Assembly: GCA_036873135.1 (NCBI GenBank)
Contig: JAPTYO010000002.1
Location: forward strand, 46,119,452 to 46,183,451
DNA from: Clarkia xantiana subsp. parviflora
Taxonomy: Eukaryota; Streptophyta; Magnoliopsida; Myrtales; Onagraceae
Reading direction: 5' to 3'
DNA length: 64,000 nt
The notes under the pieces were generated by a model. That model had not been told where the DNA came from and did not search any database. It worked only from the letters and a program-made list of their open reading frames with translations. Shown in pieces: positions 54,632-64,000 of this stretch. Each line of letters opens with the position of its first letter. Position 1 is the stretch's first letter. The position numbers and the translations under genes were made by a program.

Positions 54632-56556
54632 TATATATATAAGAGCATCCACAATGGTTTTACATAAATTGTATTCTTTAAAGTTGCCACGTAGACATTT
54701 ATGTACACTTTAAGTAATACGTAAATTTAAGACACACGTAAAAAATATTTTCTCTGCAATCGTATTACTTAAACATATTCCTTAAATATATTTTGTTATT
54801 AGATTTTCCAACAACCACCAATAAGATATTAGCATTAATTATAAAATGAATTAATTTATAATAAAAAATTGGTTACGTAATACATAGTGCATTACTTAAA
54901 TTTAAGGAATGCTTTATGTAAAAACATAAATTTACGTGTGGGTCCCATCTTTAAGGAATGCTATGTAAAACCACTGTGGATAATTTTTGTTGCTTTACTT
55001 AAATAAACATGTAGGACCCATATTTACGTAATCTTTACGTAATACCACTGTGGATGCTCTAAGCACCGGATTTTTTTTTTATATATATATATATATATAT
55101 AATTGGGCCAAAATTGTATATTAATATATATTTATATTGTTGATTGATTTACATCTCAAAGATAGAATCTTGACAATATTTATATATATACATATATAAA
55201 TGTATAAACAAATGCCGAAATTTTATATATATATATAAGCATTATTGGAAATTATTTTATATAATTAATAATTCTTGATGGCTAAGTTAAGTTTTATGAA
55301 GGACTTTAATACCCTACTTAGCTTATAGAATTATTTCGGCCGAACCCTAGGGTTCATGGGCCGGTCCAATTGCTAAACCGGATCGGGATAAACCTATCTG
55401 GGTTTTCTTAATCGGGTCGGGTCGGACCATAGTAACTAAATTGAACCTAACCTAACCGTTTTTGAGTGATAAACCGAACCACTATCTTATTTTATTGAAC
55501 CGTTTCGTACCAAACCGGAATTTTAAAAATCAGAACGAGTTGAACCGAACCTCTTTAAAATTTTCGGAAAATTTAAATTGTTCAATAAAATAGGATGTCA
55601 AATTTTAAATCCAAAATGTTTTCGAACTTTAAAATTAGCCTAAACAGTGCTCTTAGGGTTTGTGTTTTAATACACGGTTTCAATCAAAACCCTAATGCTT
55701 GGTTTCGATTATGGGGAAGGATCTCGGACTTGCATATTTTTTGGGACTGGATTAAATTAGTGGGCTGATTTGCAATTGTTTACTTTATGCATCATATATT
55801 TTGATATAATTAGAATTGTTGTCTTGACTTAGTCAAGCTAGCTGGATATTATGTTGCGAGCATTGAGCTGTGGGATTTAAATATATGGTTTGCGCAATAA
55901 GATAGACATGCTATGATGATTGAAAGTGCGTAGAATCCATGTCTAGAAATTCGCATGATTGATTGTAAGCATGAATTGCAAAACAACCCCTAATATTTTC
56001 AAAGCGTTTTATAAAACCGAAAATTCCAGTCGCCAATTATGCATGATGTGTGCGGATGTTGCGTGTTTTGACGCGTATGCTAGGATGTTCATGATAGAAC
56101 GCATGTGATAATTTACTTTACGTAGAATTATATATGCTAGAAACATTAGACGCATGACGCGTACGCATGTTGTGTTCGATATTTATGGCATGGTATGATG
56201 ATTTGCTAAATGTAGTATAATTATAAATATGTATGCGTAAATTATCAGATAATTTTACAAAATTATAAGGGCCTTGGGAAAGCCAAGATCGGGTATGCTT
56301 ATTTGAAAATTCCAGTTCCGGTAATTTGCAATAGAATAACCGTTTTCAAAAGACTGATCTATAAGATTGAAAACAACAATAGTGTGAATTCTTTCACGAC
56401 ACCCCCTTCCTCGTTTTACTAAAGGTTGGTTTGGTTTAGTGACTGAAGAATCACTCTTCGTCGTATTCCATCATAATAGATAATCTGATGTTTGCAATTC
56501 TGTCAAAATGTTGTTCTCTTCCTAAACTTTGCATGATTGTCAATGTGTTAATATAG
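53863..56556 (+). other. E10 leader
   Basis: Noncoding; long AT microsatellite at about 54573-54628. Apart from the MITE it parallels the E9 leader, including the closing region with TGTGAATTCTTTCAC and GGTTTAG-TGACTG. Confidence 0.75.
54643..55059. mobile_element. Tourist-like MITE in E10 leader
   Basis: 417 bp with ends GAGCATCCACAATGG and, reading in from the right, GAGCATCCACAGTGG, flanked by TAA (54640-54642 and 55060-55062). No transposase. The TAA duplication points to the PIF/Harbinger group. E9 shows the site without the insertion. Confidence 0.88.
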
Positions 56557-56616
56557 ATGGCTGCAACTAGCAATGTCATTTCCCAGTTGAATAAGGGAAT
56601 AATATTGAATAGCTGT
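56557..56616 (+). pseudogene. E10 gag start
   Basis: ATG at 56557, MAATSNVISQLNKGIILNS, a usual copia gag beginning; cut by the E7 LTR after 20 codons. Confidence 0.7.
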
Positions 56617-57118
56617 TGTCGGACCTAAAATCCAACCTAAGGCGAATTACGTTTTGAAAACGTGCAATTTTGAAAAGAGTCGCCACTAGTTAATTAAGGC
56701 TAACTAGAATCCTAAATTACCTAGGCGAATAACAAATTAAACACCTAGGTATAAAACCGGTCTACGATCAGAAATTCGAGTTCCGGGGTTCTATTACGAA
56801 TTAAAATATAAATTTTAACTTTGCCCTCTCGGTATTCAATTCACTTAATTTGCCATTTATTCTTTAAATACATGTTACGTTAGATTAATTCAACGATGTC
56901 AAGATTAAACAAAAGTTCATGTGCGAATGTTATTAACGACAAATCTCAGTCTAAAAACCTAATAAGCATCCAAAAATTTCTAATTGAGATAAAATCTAAG
57001 TAAACTCAAGCATGCTAAAAATCATAATATAATTTAATAATTACATATCCTATACGTATATTCATAATAAAACATGTCATCTAATTTAGATCAACATCTA
57101 AACTATCTAACCAACAGG

Positions 57119-57168
<50 letters not shown>

Positions 57169-58196
57169 TGAATGAATGAATGATAAATAACAGAATAATT
57201 AACTATTTAAATAATAATAATTAAATATATATTTAAAAAAAACAGCGGGAATGAAGAGTACCTGCGCAGCAATGGAAGACTCGCCGGCACCGGAGCAGTA
57301 AGGTCGACGGCGACGGAGGTTCAGCGGAACAGGGCGCGCGGGGGTTGACAGCAGACCGGGACCACGGTGAAGAAACAAACTCCAGCGGGTCAAGCAGACG
57401 GCACGGCGAATTACAAGCAGCGTGGCGGGGTGGGCTCGGACAACAGCGGGAGCAACTTCCGGCGACGCCTTCAGCAGGAACAGGATGGAGCATGGAATAG
57501 CTTCAGCGGGATGGTGCCGGTGCAACAGAGCGATTCCGGCGAGTCCTAGGGTGCAGGAGAACAGCAGCAGCGATACCTGGATGGGCTCCGGAGAGACAGC
57601 AACGGGATCGGTGGGGACGGAACAGGTCGCCGGAAGTTGGTGGAGTCGTGGACGAGCGAACCGAAGTCACTCCGGCGAAGGTGTGGCTGCTGTGGCTGGC
57701 GGAGTCTTCACGGCAGAGATATAAGTGAGGGAGAGAGAAAAGTAAAGAGAGAGGGAGGGTTTTCACGGCAGAAACTGCCAAAAGGAAAAAAAAAAAAAAA
57801 AAAAAAGAAGAAGACAGAAGGGTCTGCACGGCTGTAAAAAAAAAATATAATTATTATTATTTGTTAATTTTCTGTGTGTTTTCACATTGACTAGGGGTCC
57901 TTTTATAGCTAGATTAACACATAAAATTAGGAAAACAATATTTTCCCTATTATACACTAATTAATTCCGAAAATTATGAATAAATATTTATTGCATATTG
58001 CCATAAATATTTATCATATATTTTCTGAATATTACACAATATTAAATACATCTATACTATCTTAATTTAAACTAAGCTTATTTCTAGCAACCCCGTGACC
58101 TTCCATATTTAAATACTTCCTTTTTTAAACGCGTTACACGTAACATTTTTGAACGTGTTATATACGTGTCGCGCGTACCAAAATTAGGTGTTTACA
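56617..58196 (-). repeat. E7 3' LTR
   Basis: 1580 bp; TGTAAACACC at 58196 and, at the other end, TGTCGGACCTAAAATCC on the plus strand. Includes an AAT microsatellite (57121-57168), a GC-rich block (57245-57720) and an A21-type run at about 57786. ORFs in the GC-rich block run on both strands and are not supported. Confidence 0.82.
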
Positions 58197-58211
58197 GCTT
58201 GCCCCTCTTTG
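58197..58211 (-). other. E7 polypurine tract
   Basis: On the minus strand AAAGAGGGGCAAGC stands directly before the LTR. Confidence 0.75.
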
Positions 58212-58354
58212 GACGGACTCCCGTAGAATGCATTCGAGGGGGTTTGTCCAAAGACGAGTAAACACTAATTTTGGCTAGGAAGTATATCTTCTTCCGGGTC
58301 TTCAAGTCTCCAAGGTGGCCTTTGGCTTTATTAACGATGCGAAAAAGTTAAAAT

Positions 58355-58760
58355 TCTTTCGGCGGTGCCCCTGTTGATAGCGCCTCCATTGGTATCGCAG
58401 AAAAGTAAAGCCTCGGTCGGCGGTGCCCCTATTGGCGGTGCCTCCATTGGCGTGCGGAAATAGAACCTCCGTCGGCGGTGCCCCTGTTGGCGGTGCCTCC
58501 ATTGGTAGTGCAGAAAACAGAACCTCCGTCGGCGGTGCCCCTGTTGGCGGTGCATCCATTGGTAGTGCGGAAAACAGAACCTCCGTCGGCGGTGCCCCTG
58601 TTGGCGGTGCCTCCATTGGTAGTGCAGAAAATAGAACCTCCGTCGGCGGTGCCCCTGTTGGCGGTGCCTCCATTGGTAGTGCAGAAAGTAAAGCCTCCAG
58701 TGGCGTGCGAAAAAGTAAAGCCTCCAGTGGCGTGCAGAAAAGTAAAACCTCAATCGACGT
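58355..58760. repeat. 57-bp tandem array in E7
   Basis: Units beginning CCTCCGTCGGCGGTGCCCCT at 58466, 58523, 58580 and 58637, with degenerate ones on both sides. Since 57 is divisible by three, both strands keep repeat ORFs of 19 residues per unit. Confidence 0.9.
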
Positions 58761-58799
58761 TGCCTACAGTGGCGAGCGACAAGGAAAAGCCTCCAGTGG

Positions 58800-59190
58800 T
58801 GTGCAATAATGTAAAACCTTTGGTGATGATTGGTAACGGAAGACCTCTACGTCTGACAGTACCAACAACCTCTGGTGACGCCTCTAGTGGCGAGTGGTAA
58901 CGGAAAAACCTCTACGTCAGACCGTACCAGAAAACCTCTGGTGATATCTCTGGTGGCGAAAGACCTCTACGTCAGATCGTACCGGAGAACCTTTGGTGAT
59001 GCCTCTAGTGGCGAGTGGTAACGGAAGACCTCTACGTCAGGCCGTACCGGAAAACCTCTGGTAATATCTCTGGTGGCGGAAGACCTCTACGTCAGACCGT
59101 TCCGGAGACCCTTTGGCGATGCCTCTAGCGGCGTATGTCGGAGAAGAGCCTCTAGTGGCGTCCGTTGGAGAAGTGCCTCTAGTGGCGTGA
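58800..59190. repeat. Second repeat block in E7
   Basis: Imperfect units around GAAGACCTCTACGTCAGACC, GTACCGGA and ACCTCTGGTGATGCCTCTAG, about five copies. Confidence 0.8.
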
Positions 59191-59639
59191 CTTGCGATGG
59201 CTGAATACTAAGGCTTCGTTCGTCGGGGGTGACTCTCAGAAAGCTGGAAAACTTCAGATCCTGATTGTCGGTTGTGACTTGTAGGAACAGACTGTAACAG
59301 TCCTACTCATCATTGAATGGTGACTCGCGAGAGCAGACTGTAACCGTCCCGCTTGATTTTGAAGACGCCGTATCGTAGAAAATACGCATGCGCATGAATG
59401 TTTGTCCCTAATTTTTGCCTAAATTGTGCACGGTGCGACAATCTAGTGGGATCTTTTCTTTTTCTTTTTTCAGTTTTTTTTTGTTGAGAATTTCTCTTTT
59501 TTCTCTCCTTTTGCCACGGCCGATTGAGAGATTTCCGACCGTGCCCCTCGGTTTTTTAATTTTCTCTCCTTTTGCCATGATTGCAATTTCTGAATTTGCA
59601 ACCATGCCCCTCATTTCCTGATTTTGCCTAGGCCGCCCT
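59191..59639. other. E7 stretch between repeat blocks
   Basis: Unstructured apart from T-rich runs; no gene seen. Confidence 0.5.
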
Positions 59640-60370
59640 TTCGGGTTTTCAACCTAGCGGAAGCACTCTTTATTCGGTAGCCGATTAAACGGTGGCTGTG
59701 ACCCGTACTTTATTTTCCGCCTCGATGCGGGAGTATTTGTAGCCCTTCGGAGGGTGGCTGTGACCCATTCCTCACCGTCTTCAATGTTGCAGGAGCTCTT
59801 TTGATTGTGGCCATTTGGGAGGGTGGCTGTGGCCCTTCATTCTTCGTCTCTGATCCGGGAAACACTCTTTGTATGTAACCATTTTGAGGGTGGTTGTGGC
59901 CCTTTCACTTAATATCCACCATCGATGTTTCGGGATCGCTCTTTTGACTATGGCCGTTTGAGGGACGACTGTGACCCTTTCTTTTATTTTCCCGCCCTCA
60001 CCGGTTTCGCGAGATCACTCTTTTTGTGTAGCCATTTTAAGGGTGGCTGTGGCCCTTTTTATTCTCCCGCCCTCACAGGGTTCGCGGGGTCACTTTTTTA
60101 TTCGTAGCCATTTGGAGGGTGGCTGTGGCCCTTTCACCTATTTCCCGCTTTTGATGTTGCAGGAGCGCTCTTTATCTGTAGCCATTTGAAGGGTGGTTGT
60201 CGCCCTTTCTTTATAGTCGTTTTAGGGACAACTGAGACCCTTTTTATTTGTAGTTGATTTAGGGACAACTGTGACCCTTCTATTTTTTCACTGCTCTCAC
60301 AAAATTTACATGAGCACTTGCTTTATTTTTATCGGTAGCCAATTAAAGGGCGGCTGTGACCCTAAAAAAA
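59640..60370. repeat. Third repeat block in E7
   Basis: About nine imperfect units of roughly 65-85 bp around GTAGCCATTTGAAGGGTGGC and TGTGGCCCTTT, each with a CCCGCC- or GCAGGAGC-like spacer. Confidence 0.82.
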
Positions 60371-61047
60371 GAGTTTTTTGCTTTTTTTTTTTTTTTTTTT
60401 TTTTGCTTTTTTACTCTTTTTTTTTTTGAAAACGAAAATTTAAAGAAAATAATCAACGAAAATTTAAAGAAAATAGTCAACAAAAATTATGTACATGCCC
60501 CTAGTGGCAAATCTGAAATTTCTAATTCAAAACATCTTCTAGAGAAGGACTCAGTTGATTGAGTCAAAATATGTCGATCGTGTCGACGCCCTGGATGGAC
60601 CCTACAACCAATGGATGACGTAGACAGTGATTTCTAATCCCGGCTTCTCAAGTGCCCCGGTTATTGCTCAATCTCGTCTGGGGATGCCCCATGGCTAGCA
60701 CCTACCGGGTTAGGCTCGTCGCATGCAGGATGAATGGCCTGGTCGATGAACACACATGGATGACGTGGAGTAGTCCGCATTGGGGCACAGATATTGCGCG
60801 GGATAAATTCGGCAACTGATACAAGAATGGTTGGTGAGCAAAGGGTCGTGCACGAGATGTGCTCTTCAGAGGCTTTTATTTGGATGATTATCCGAGCTGC
60901 ACAATGAGTAAGGAAAAAAAATCAAATTTCGGGGAGAAAATTGATCATGACTTCTCTTACCTGGGTGCCTGACATCTTTAATGGAAATTTGCTCCAGATG
61001 TGAATGGATCTGTTGCATGTCCTGATTTTCCTGCTCCATCTAGAAAT
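60371..61047. other. E7 remainder up to E6
   Basis: Starts with a T-rich run (60380-60430); no gene or repeat recognised. The five bases before E6 are GAAAT. Confidence 0.5.
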
Positions 61048-61765
61048 TGATGGGTCCGATTACAACCGTCAGGCCCTTTAACAGTGAAGAAACGGAAAAC
61101 AGGCCCACCAGGCCCCAAATGAAGGTCAAGATGACCCAGGAGAAGGGTCCCGACGAAGGGAGTCCCGATGATGAAAGGTCCCGACAGAGTCGCTCCCGAC
61201 AGATGAGCTAGAAGCTCCCAATAAGAAGCCTTTAAGTAGGCCCCGATGACGAATCCCTGAGAACGATTGGCCCTGTCACGATGACGAGGGGCCCCGAGCG
61301 GTGACACAACGAGATAACTCTGGAATCCCCGACGGGAGTCGGGACTCGTTATCAGAGGATAAGGCCAAGATACGCGGGGCGTGGCCGAGATACGCGGAAC
61401 GTGGTTAAGATACACGGAGCGTGGCCGAGATACGCGGAGTGTGGCCGAGATAAGCGAGATCATGGCCTAGATAGGCGGGATCACACCCGAGATACGCGGG
61501 ATACGGGCTAACCACCCCCAACGGTTCACCAGGTAACTGAGCTATCTCTTCGCCTATAAAAGGGCAAGAGGTCACCTCAGATGACTTACGTTGAATTACA
61601 TACCCTTTGAGATTACTGCTTGCCAGTCCGTACTAGACACTCATTTAAGCATCAGAGAGGGATTCTGGGTCACCGCCCGGTCTATCCCCTCTTGCAGGAT
61701 TGCGTGGAGCGAAGGAGCTAGGATCGCCGTCAAAGTCCGTGCCGGAGTTCCACCGTGATCCAACA
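61048..61765 (+). repeat. E6 5' LTR
   Basis: 718 bp, TGATGGGTCCGATTACAACC to GTGATCCAACA. TATAAAAG at 61555-61562. Contains several copies of GAGATACGCGG (61370-61500). Confidence 0.9.
61555..61562 (+). promoter_or_regulatory. TATA box of E6 LTR
   Basis: TATAAAAG about 210 bases before the LTR end. Confidence 0.75.
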
Positions 61766-61801
61766 TTGGCGCCGTCTGTGGGAATCAAACAAAAAGCTGA
61801 T

Positions 61802-64000
61802 ATGCCTTCTACTCGATCGATGGCGGCTGGCAAGCACAGAAGACAGGGACAATCTGGTGGTTCCCGTCACCCCGCTGCAACAACTCTGAATTCACTACCA
61901 GAACAGGAGGAAAACCAGAACCATCCCCCGGCTGAGCTCTCCCAGACAGGGGGGCACAATGAAGGTCCCGAAGACATTGCTGCTCAGCATCAGGGCAATA
62001 GGGGGCAGGAGGCCCCCCCAGCTGCGGACCTGACAAGGGCGGTGGCAGAAGCCATGCCTATGTTTTTGGCAGCCGTGGAGGCTCTCTTAGATCGGAGAGA
62101 GGCTGCGAGGAGGCAGGACGAGATGCCCCCGTTGGAAGAAGTGGCCCCACCAGCAGAGGTTCGGAACGCACAGGAGGCTCCGCCCCGGGGCCAGAATAGA
62201 AGTGGGGTATCCAGTCAGCCGGAGAGGTTCGTGGTTGATGGGCCAGGGCCAGTACAGCACAGGACCATTCCCCTGAATGGTCCCATCACCCCCGGTCAGG
62301 TGGTAAAGATCGTGAACATCTGCATGGGAGAGCAGAAGCCGCTGGTATCGGAGTTGAGGGATCGGTCTACTCATCCCTTCGTTCCCCGACTCATAGACAC
62401 CCTAGCCCCACCAGGGCTGGGTATCCCCACGATAAAGGAGTACGATGGTGAAGGAGATCCAGTTCGTCATGTCCAGAAGCACCTCATGGCATGTCTGGGA
62501 AGAGCCCCGAATGAAGACATAGTGTGTACGCTGTTCCCGAACACACTTGGAGAAAGAGCCCTGACCTGGTTCTTTAGTCTGCCCCCAGGCTGCATCACCT
62601 GCTGGGCGGATATGCACGACCGGTTCATCCAGCAGTACCAGGGTCGAAGACGTTTGCTGAAGAGTGTGAGGTCCCTGACCCAAGTGGTACAGAGGCCCGA
62701 CGAATCGCTGGCGCACTATTACCAGCGGTACACTGCCAGTGTGGCACAGATTGATGAGGAGATCTCAGAGGGAGAAACCATCCGTACCTTTATCCGGAAC
62801 TTAACGGCCCCCTACGGTTCCGACCTAATGCACAGTGTAGCTGAGAAAGCTGTGTGGAACATGGAGGCACTACAGAAGAGGGTGAAATGGCAAATCGATG
62901 TCCAGGAGTCAAAGATAGCCGCGGGAGAGCTGGAACCCCCGAAATCGAATAAAGCGAAGCAGTCGGTTAAACCTGTCGACGATCGTAAGTCAAAGGGGAA
63001 ACCCGAAAGTAGTCGGAATCGAGGCCGCTCTAATCGGAGGGACGATAGACGTTCTTCAAGGAAGGATAAGCGGGAGGATCTTGACATTCCTCTCAACTGC
63101 TCCATGGCGGAGGTACTGACGGTCATGGAACGACAAGGTATCTCAAGGTACCCCCCAAAGAAGGATGGAGAATTCTTGGGATCTCGCACGGATCGCTACT
63201 GCCGATTTCACCGCGCAAATGGTCACGACACCAACCATTGTCGGGAACTGAAGAAGGAGATCGAAAAGCTGATCCAGAAGGGGAAGCTCAAGGAATTCGT
63301 CAGGGATAAGCGGTGTCGATCCCGCTCTCGGTCCCGATCGCGGTCCCGTTCCCGATCCCGCGCTCGGTCCCCAAAGAAGAAGAGAACCGACCCAGAGTCA
63401 TCCGGTGCTCGTAAGGAGAGACGGGGCACTATCAATGTGATTCATGGAGGGTTTGCTGCTGGAGGTGATACTTCATCTGCCCGAGAGGTTTATGCCTCTA
63501 GAATCCCTACGGCGGTGGTGCTGTGTAAGAGGTCCCGATCCTGGACCTTGAAAGAAGAGATGGTAATCTCCTTTTCTTCGGAAGATCTCATACGCGTGGA
63601 GACTCCACACGATGACGCCTTGGTTGTAACCTTGGATGTAGACGGGTTCGAAATGAAGCGAATTCTGATCGACGGGGGAAGCTCCTCCGATATCCTATTT
63701 ATGGACGCGCTGGAGGCCATGGGAAAAACGAAGAAAGATCTGAAGGAGGCAAACTTCCCGATGGTCGGATTCTCTGGCTCAACCTCCTACCCGCTAGGAG
63801 TAATCACCTTACCAGTGGAGTTTGGTAGTGGGTGGAAATCAGAAAGGAGGAACGTGGAGTTCGTGGTAGTTGATTCCGCAGGGACTTACAACGCGATCAT
63901 CGGGAGAACCACCATTAATCCCCTGATGGCGGTTGCCTCGACAGTGCACCAAAAGATGAAGTTCCCGACCGACCACGGAGTCGGAGAAGTCAAGGGCGCC
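61802..64000 (+). CDS. E6 gag-protease, open at window end
   Basis: From the first ATG after the primer site (MPSTRSMAAGKHRRQ) the frame runs 733 codons without a stop. Gag core about residues 220-380 (DPVRHVQKHLMACLGRAPNED, RALTWFFSLPPGCITCWADM, ESLAHYYQRYTAS, ETIRTFIRNL). Zinc knuckle YCRFHRANGHDTNHC near residue 464 (CX2HX4HX4C). An Arg-Ser run at about 505-525 followed by KKKR. Linker GTINVIHGGFAAGG. Protease active site RILIDGGSSSDIL near residue 624, and TYNAIIGRTTINPLMAVAST. It differs from E1 by having six G at the site where E1 has seven, and so stays in frame. The end lies just before the position where E1 has its TAG. Confidence 0.92.
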   Translation, partial: MPSTRSMAAGKHRRQGQSGGSRHPAATTLNSLPEQEENQNHPPAELSQTGGHNEGPEDIAAQHQGNRGQEAPPAADLTRAVAEAMPMFLAAVEALLDRREAARRQDEMPPLEEVAPPAEVRNAQEAPPRGQNRSGVSSQPERFVVDGPGPVQHRTIPLNGPITPGQVVKIVNICMGEQKPLVSELRDRSTHPFVPRLIDTLAPPGLGIPTIKEYDGEGDPVRHVQKHLMACLGRAPNEDIVCTLFPNTLGERALTWFFSLPPGCITCWADMHDRFIQQYQGRRRLLKSVRSLTQVVQRPDESLAHYYQRYTASVAQIDEEISEGETIRTFIRNLTAPYGSDLMHSVAEKAVWNMEALQKRVKWQIDVQESKIAAGELEPPKSNKAKQSVKPVDDRKSKGKPESSRNRGRSNRRDDRRSSRKDKREDLDIPLNCSMAEVLTVMERQGISRYPPKKDGEFLGSRTDRYCRFHRANGHDTNHCRELKKEIEKLIQKGKLKEFVRDKRCRSRSRSRSRSRSRSRARSPKKKRTDPESSGARKERRGTINVIHGGFAAGGDTSSAREVYASRIPTAVVLCKRSRSWTLKEEMVISFSSEDLIRVETPHDDALVVTLDVDGFEMKRILIDGGSSSDILFMDALEAMGKTKKDLKEANFPMVGFSGSTSYPLGVITLPVEFGSGWKSERRNVEFVVVDSAGTYNAIIGRTTINPLMAVASTVHQKMKFPTDHGVGEVKGA

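Larger units (their letters stand above)
53349..56616 (+). mobile_element. E10: Ty1/copia 5' part, related to E9
   Basis: 5' LTR, primer site, a leader homologous to E9, and the first 20 codons of gag. E7 cuts it at 56617. The leader contains a Tourist-like MITE. Confidence 0.85.
56617..61047 (-). mobile_element. E7: 3' LTR and repeat-rich 3' region of a minus-strand LTR element
   Basis: The LTR at 56617-58196 has a polypurine tract on its right side, so the element body extends to the right and this is the 3' LTR. Several tandem blocks follow up to 61047, where E6 enters. No coding gene is recognised in the visible part. Confidence 0.75.
61048..64000 (+). mobile_element. E6: E1-like Tat gypsy element, 5' part
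   Basis: 5' LTR, primer site TGGCGCCGTCTGTGGG (61767-61782) and a gag-protease ORF open to the window end. Gag is clearly related to E1 but differs at many positions, so it is another subfamily. Whether pol follows cannot be seen. Confidence 0.9.

Noticed and set aside
54451..54708. ORF with Tyr-Ile repeats
   Set aside because: An AT microsatellite translated.
57199..57829. Overlapping ORFs of about 100 residues on both strands
   Set aside because: GC-rich block inside the E7 LTR; no known domain.
58302..58900. Overlapping ORFs with Gly-Gly-Ala or Pro-Pro-Thr repeats
   Set aside because: Products of the 57-bp array, open on both strands by arithmetic; no domain.
1..64000. Host genes, tRNA or rRNA genes
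   Set aside because: None recognised on either strand; every sizeable ORF is explained by a mobile element or repeat. A covariance-model search would be needed to exclude small RNA genes.

Overview
This window looks like plant nuclear DNA from a repeat-rich, probably heterochromatic region. Nearly all of it is LTR retrotransposon, nested several levels deep. I recognise no host gene, tRNA, rRNA or CRISPR array. The evidence for a plant is the Ty3/gypsy elements of Tat (Retand-like) type, with a second archaeal-type RNase H and extra antisense ORFs, the Ty1/copia elements with a TGGTATCAGAGCC primer site, and the hAT-like and Tourist-like MITEs. I cannot name the species.

Layout. 1-7719: E1, an autonomous Tat gypsy element on the minus strand, with an antisense ORF, tandem repeats, pol, gag-protease and the 5' LTR; its 3' LTR is off the window. 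7720-8384: fragment of an older LTR. 8390-26947: E3, a pol-less Tat element whose 5' LTR is split by E8, a copia element (8737-25790). E8 itself contains E2, a complete pol-less Tat element (9057-19960, target duplication GCAGC), and a hAT-like MITE (24795-25517). 26948-35442: E4, another pol-less Tat element, inserted in the E3 gag. 35443-36113: an E1-type LTR fused to E5 (36114-42694), a second member of the E3 family. 42695-51017: E9, a decayed copia element holding a solo LTR (48734-49838). 51024-51153: inverted LTR fragment. 51154-53348: E11, 5' end of another gypsy-like element. 53349-56616: E10, 5' part of a copia related to E9, with a Tourist-like MITE. 56617-61047: E7, 3' LTR and repeat-rich 3' region of a large element. 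61048-64000: E6, an E1-like Tat element on the plus strand, open at the window end.

The most interesting system is in the Tat elements. E2, E4 and E5 have no reverse transcriptase or integrase, but each keeps gag and protease. Each also keeps a second gene on the opposite strand, before the 3' LTR. That gene begins with a domain resembling the Pfam family 'putative gypsy type transposon' and ends in a coiled coil. It appears to be split by short T-rich GT-AG introns at matching positions and phases in three families. A tandem-repeat array separates the converging sense and antisense genes in every case. In E2 the antisense start codon is preceded by fourteen 19-bp repeats, twelve carrying a W-box core. 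E2 and E4 also carry a second gag-like plus zinc-knuckle module where RT would normally follow protease.

Elements of the E1/E6 type, with the same primer-site motif, are plausible helpers that could mobilise the pol-less ones; this is inference. All coordinates of degraded genes are approximate, and element boundaries are firm only where LTR ends, primer sites or target duplications are stated.
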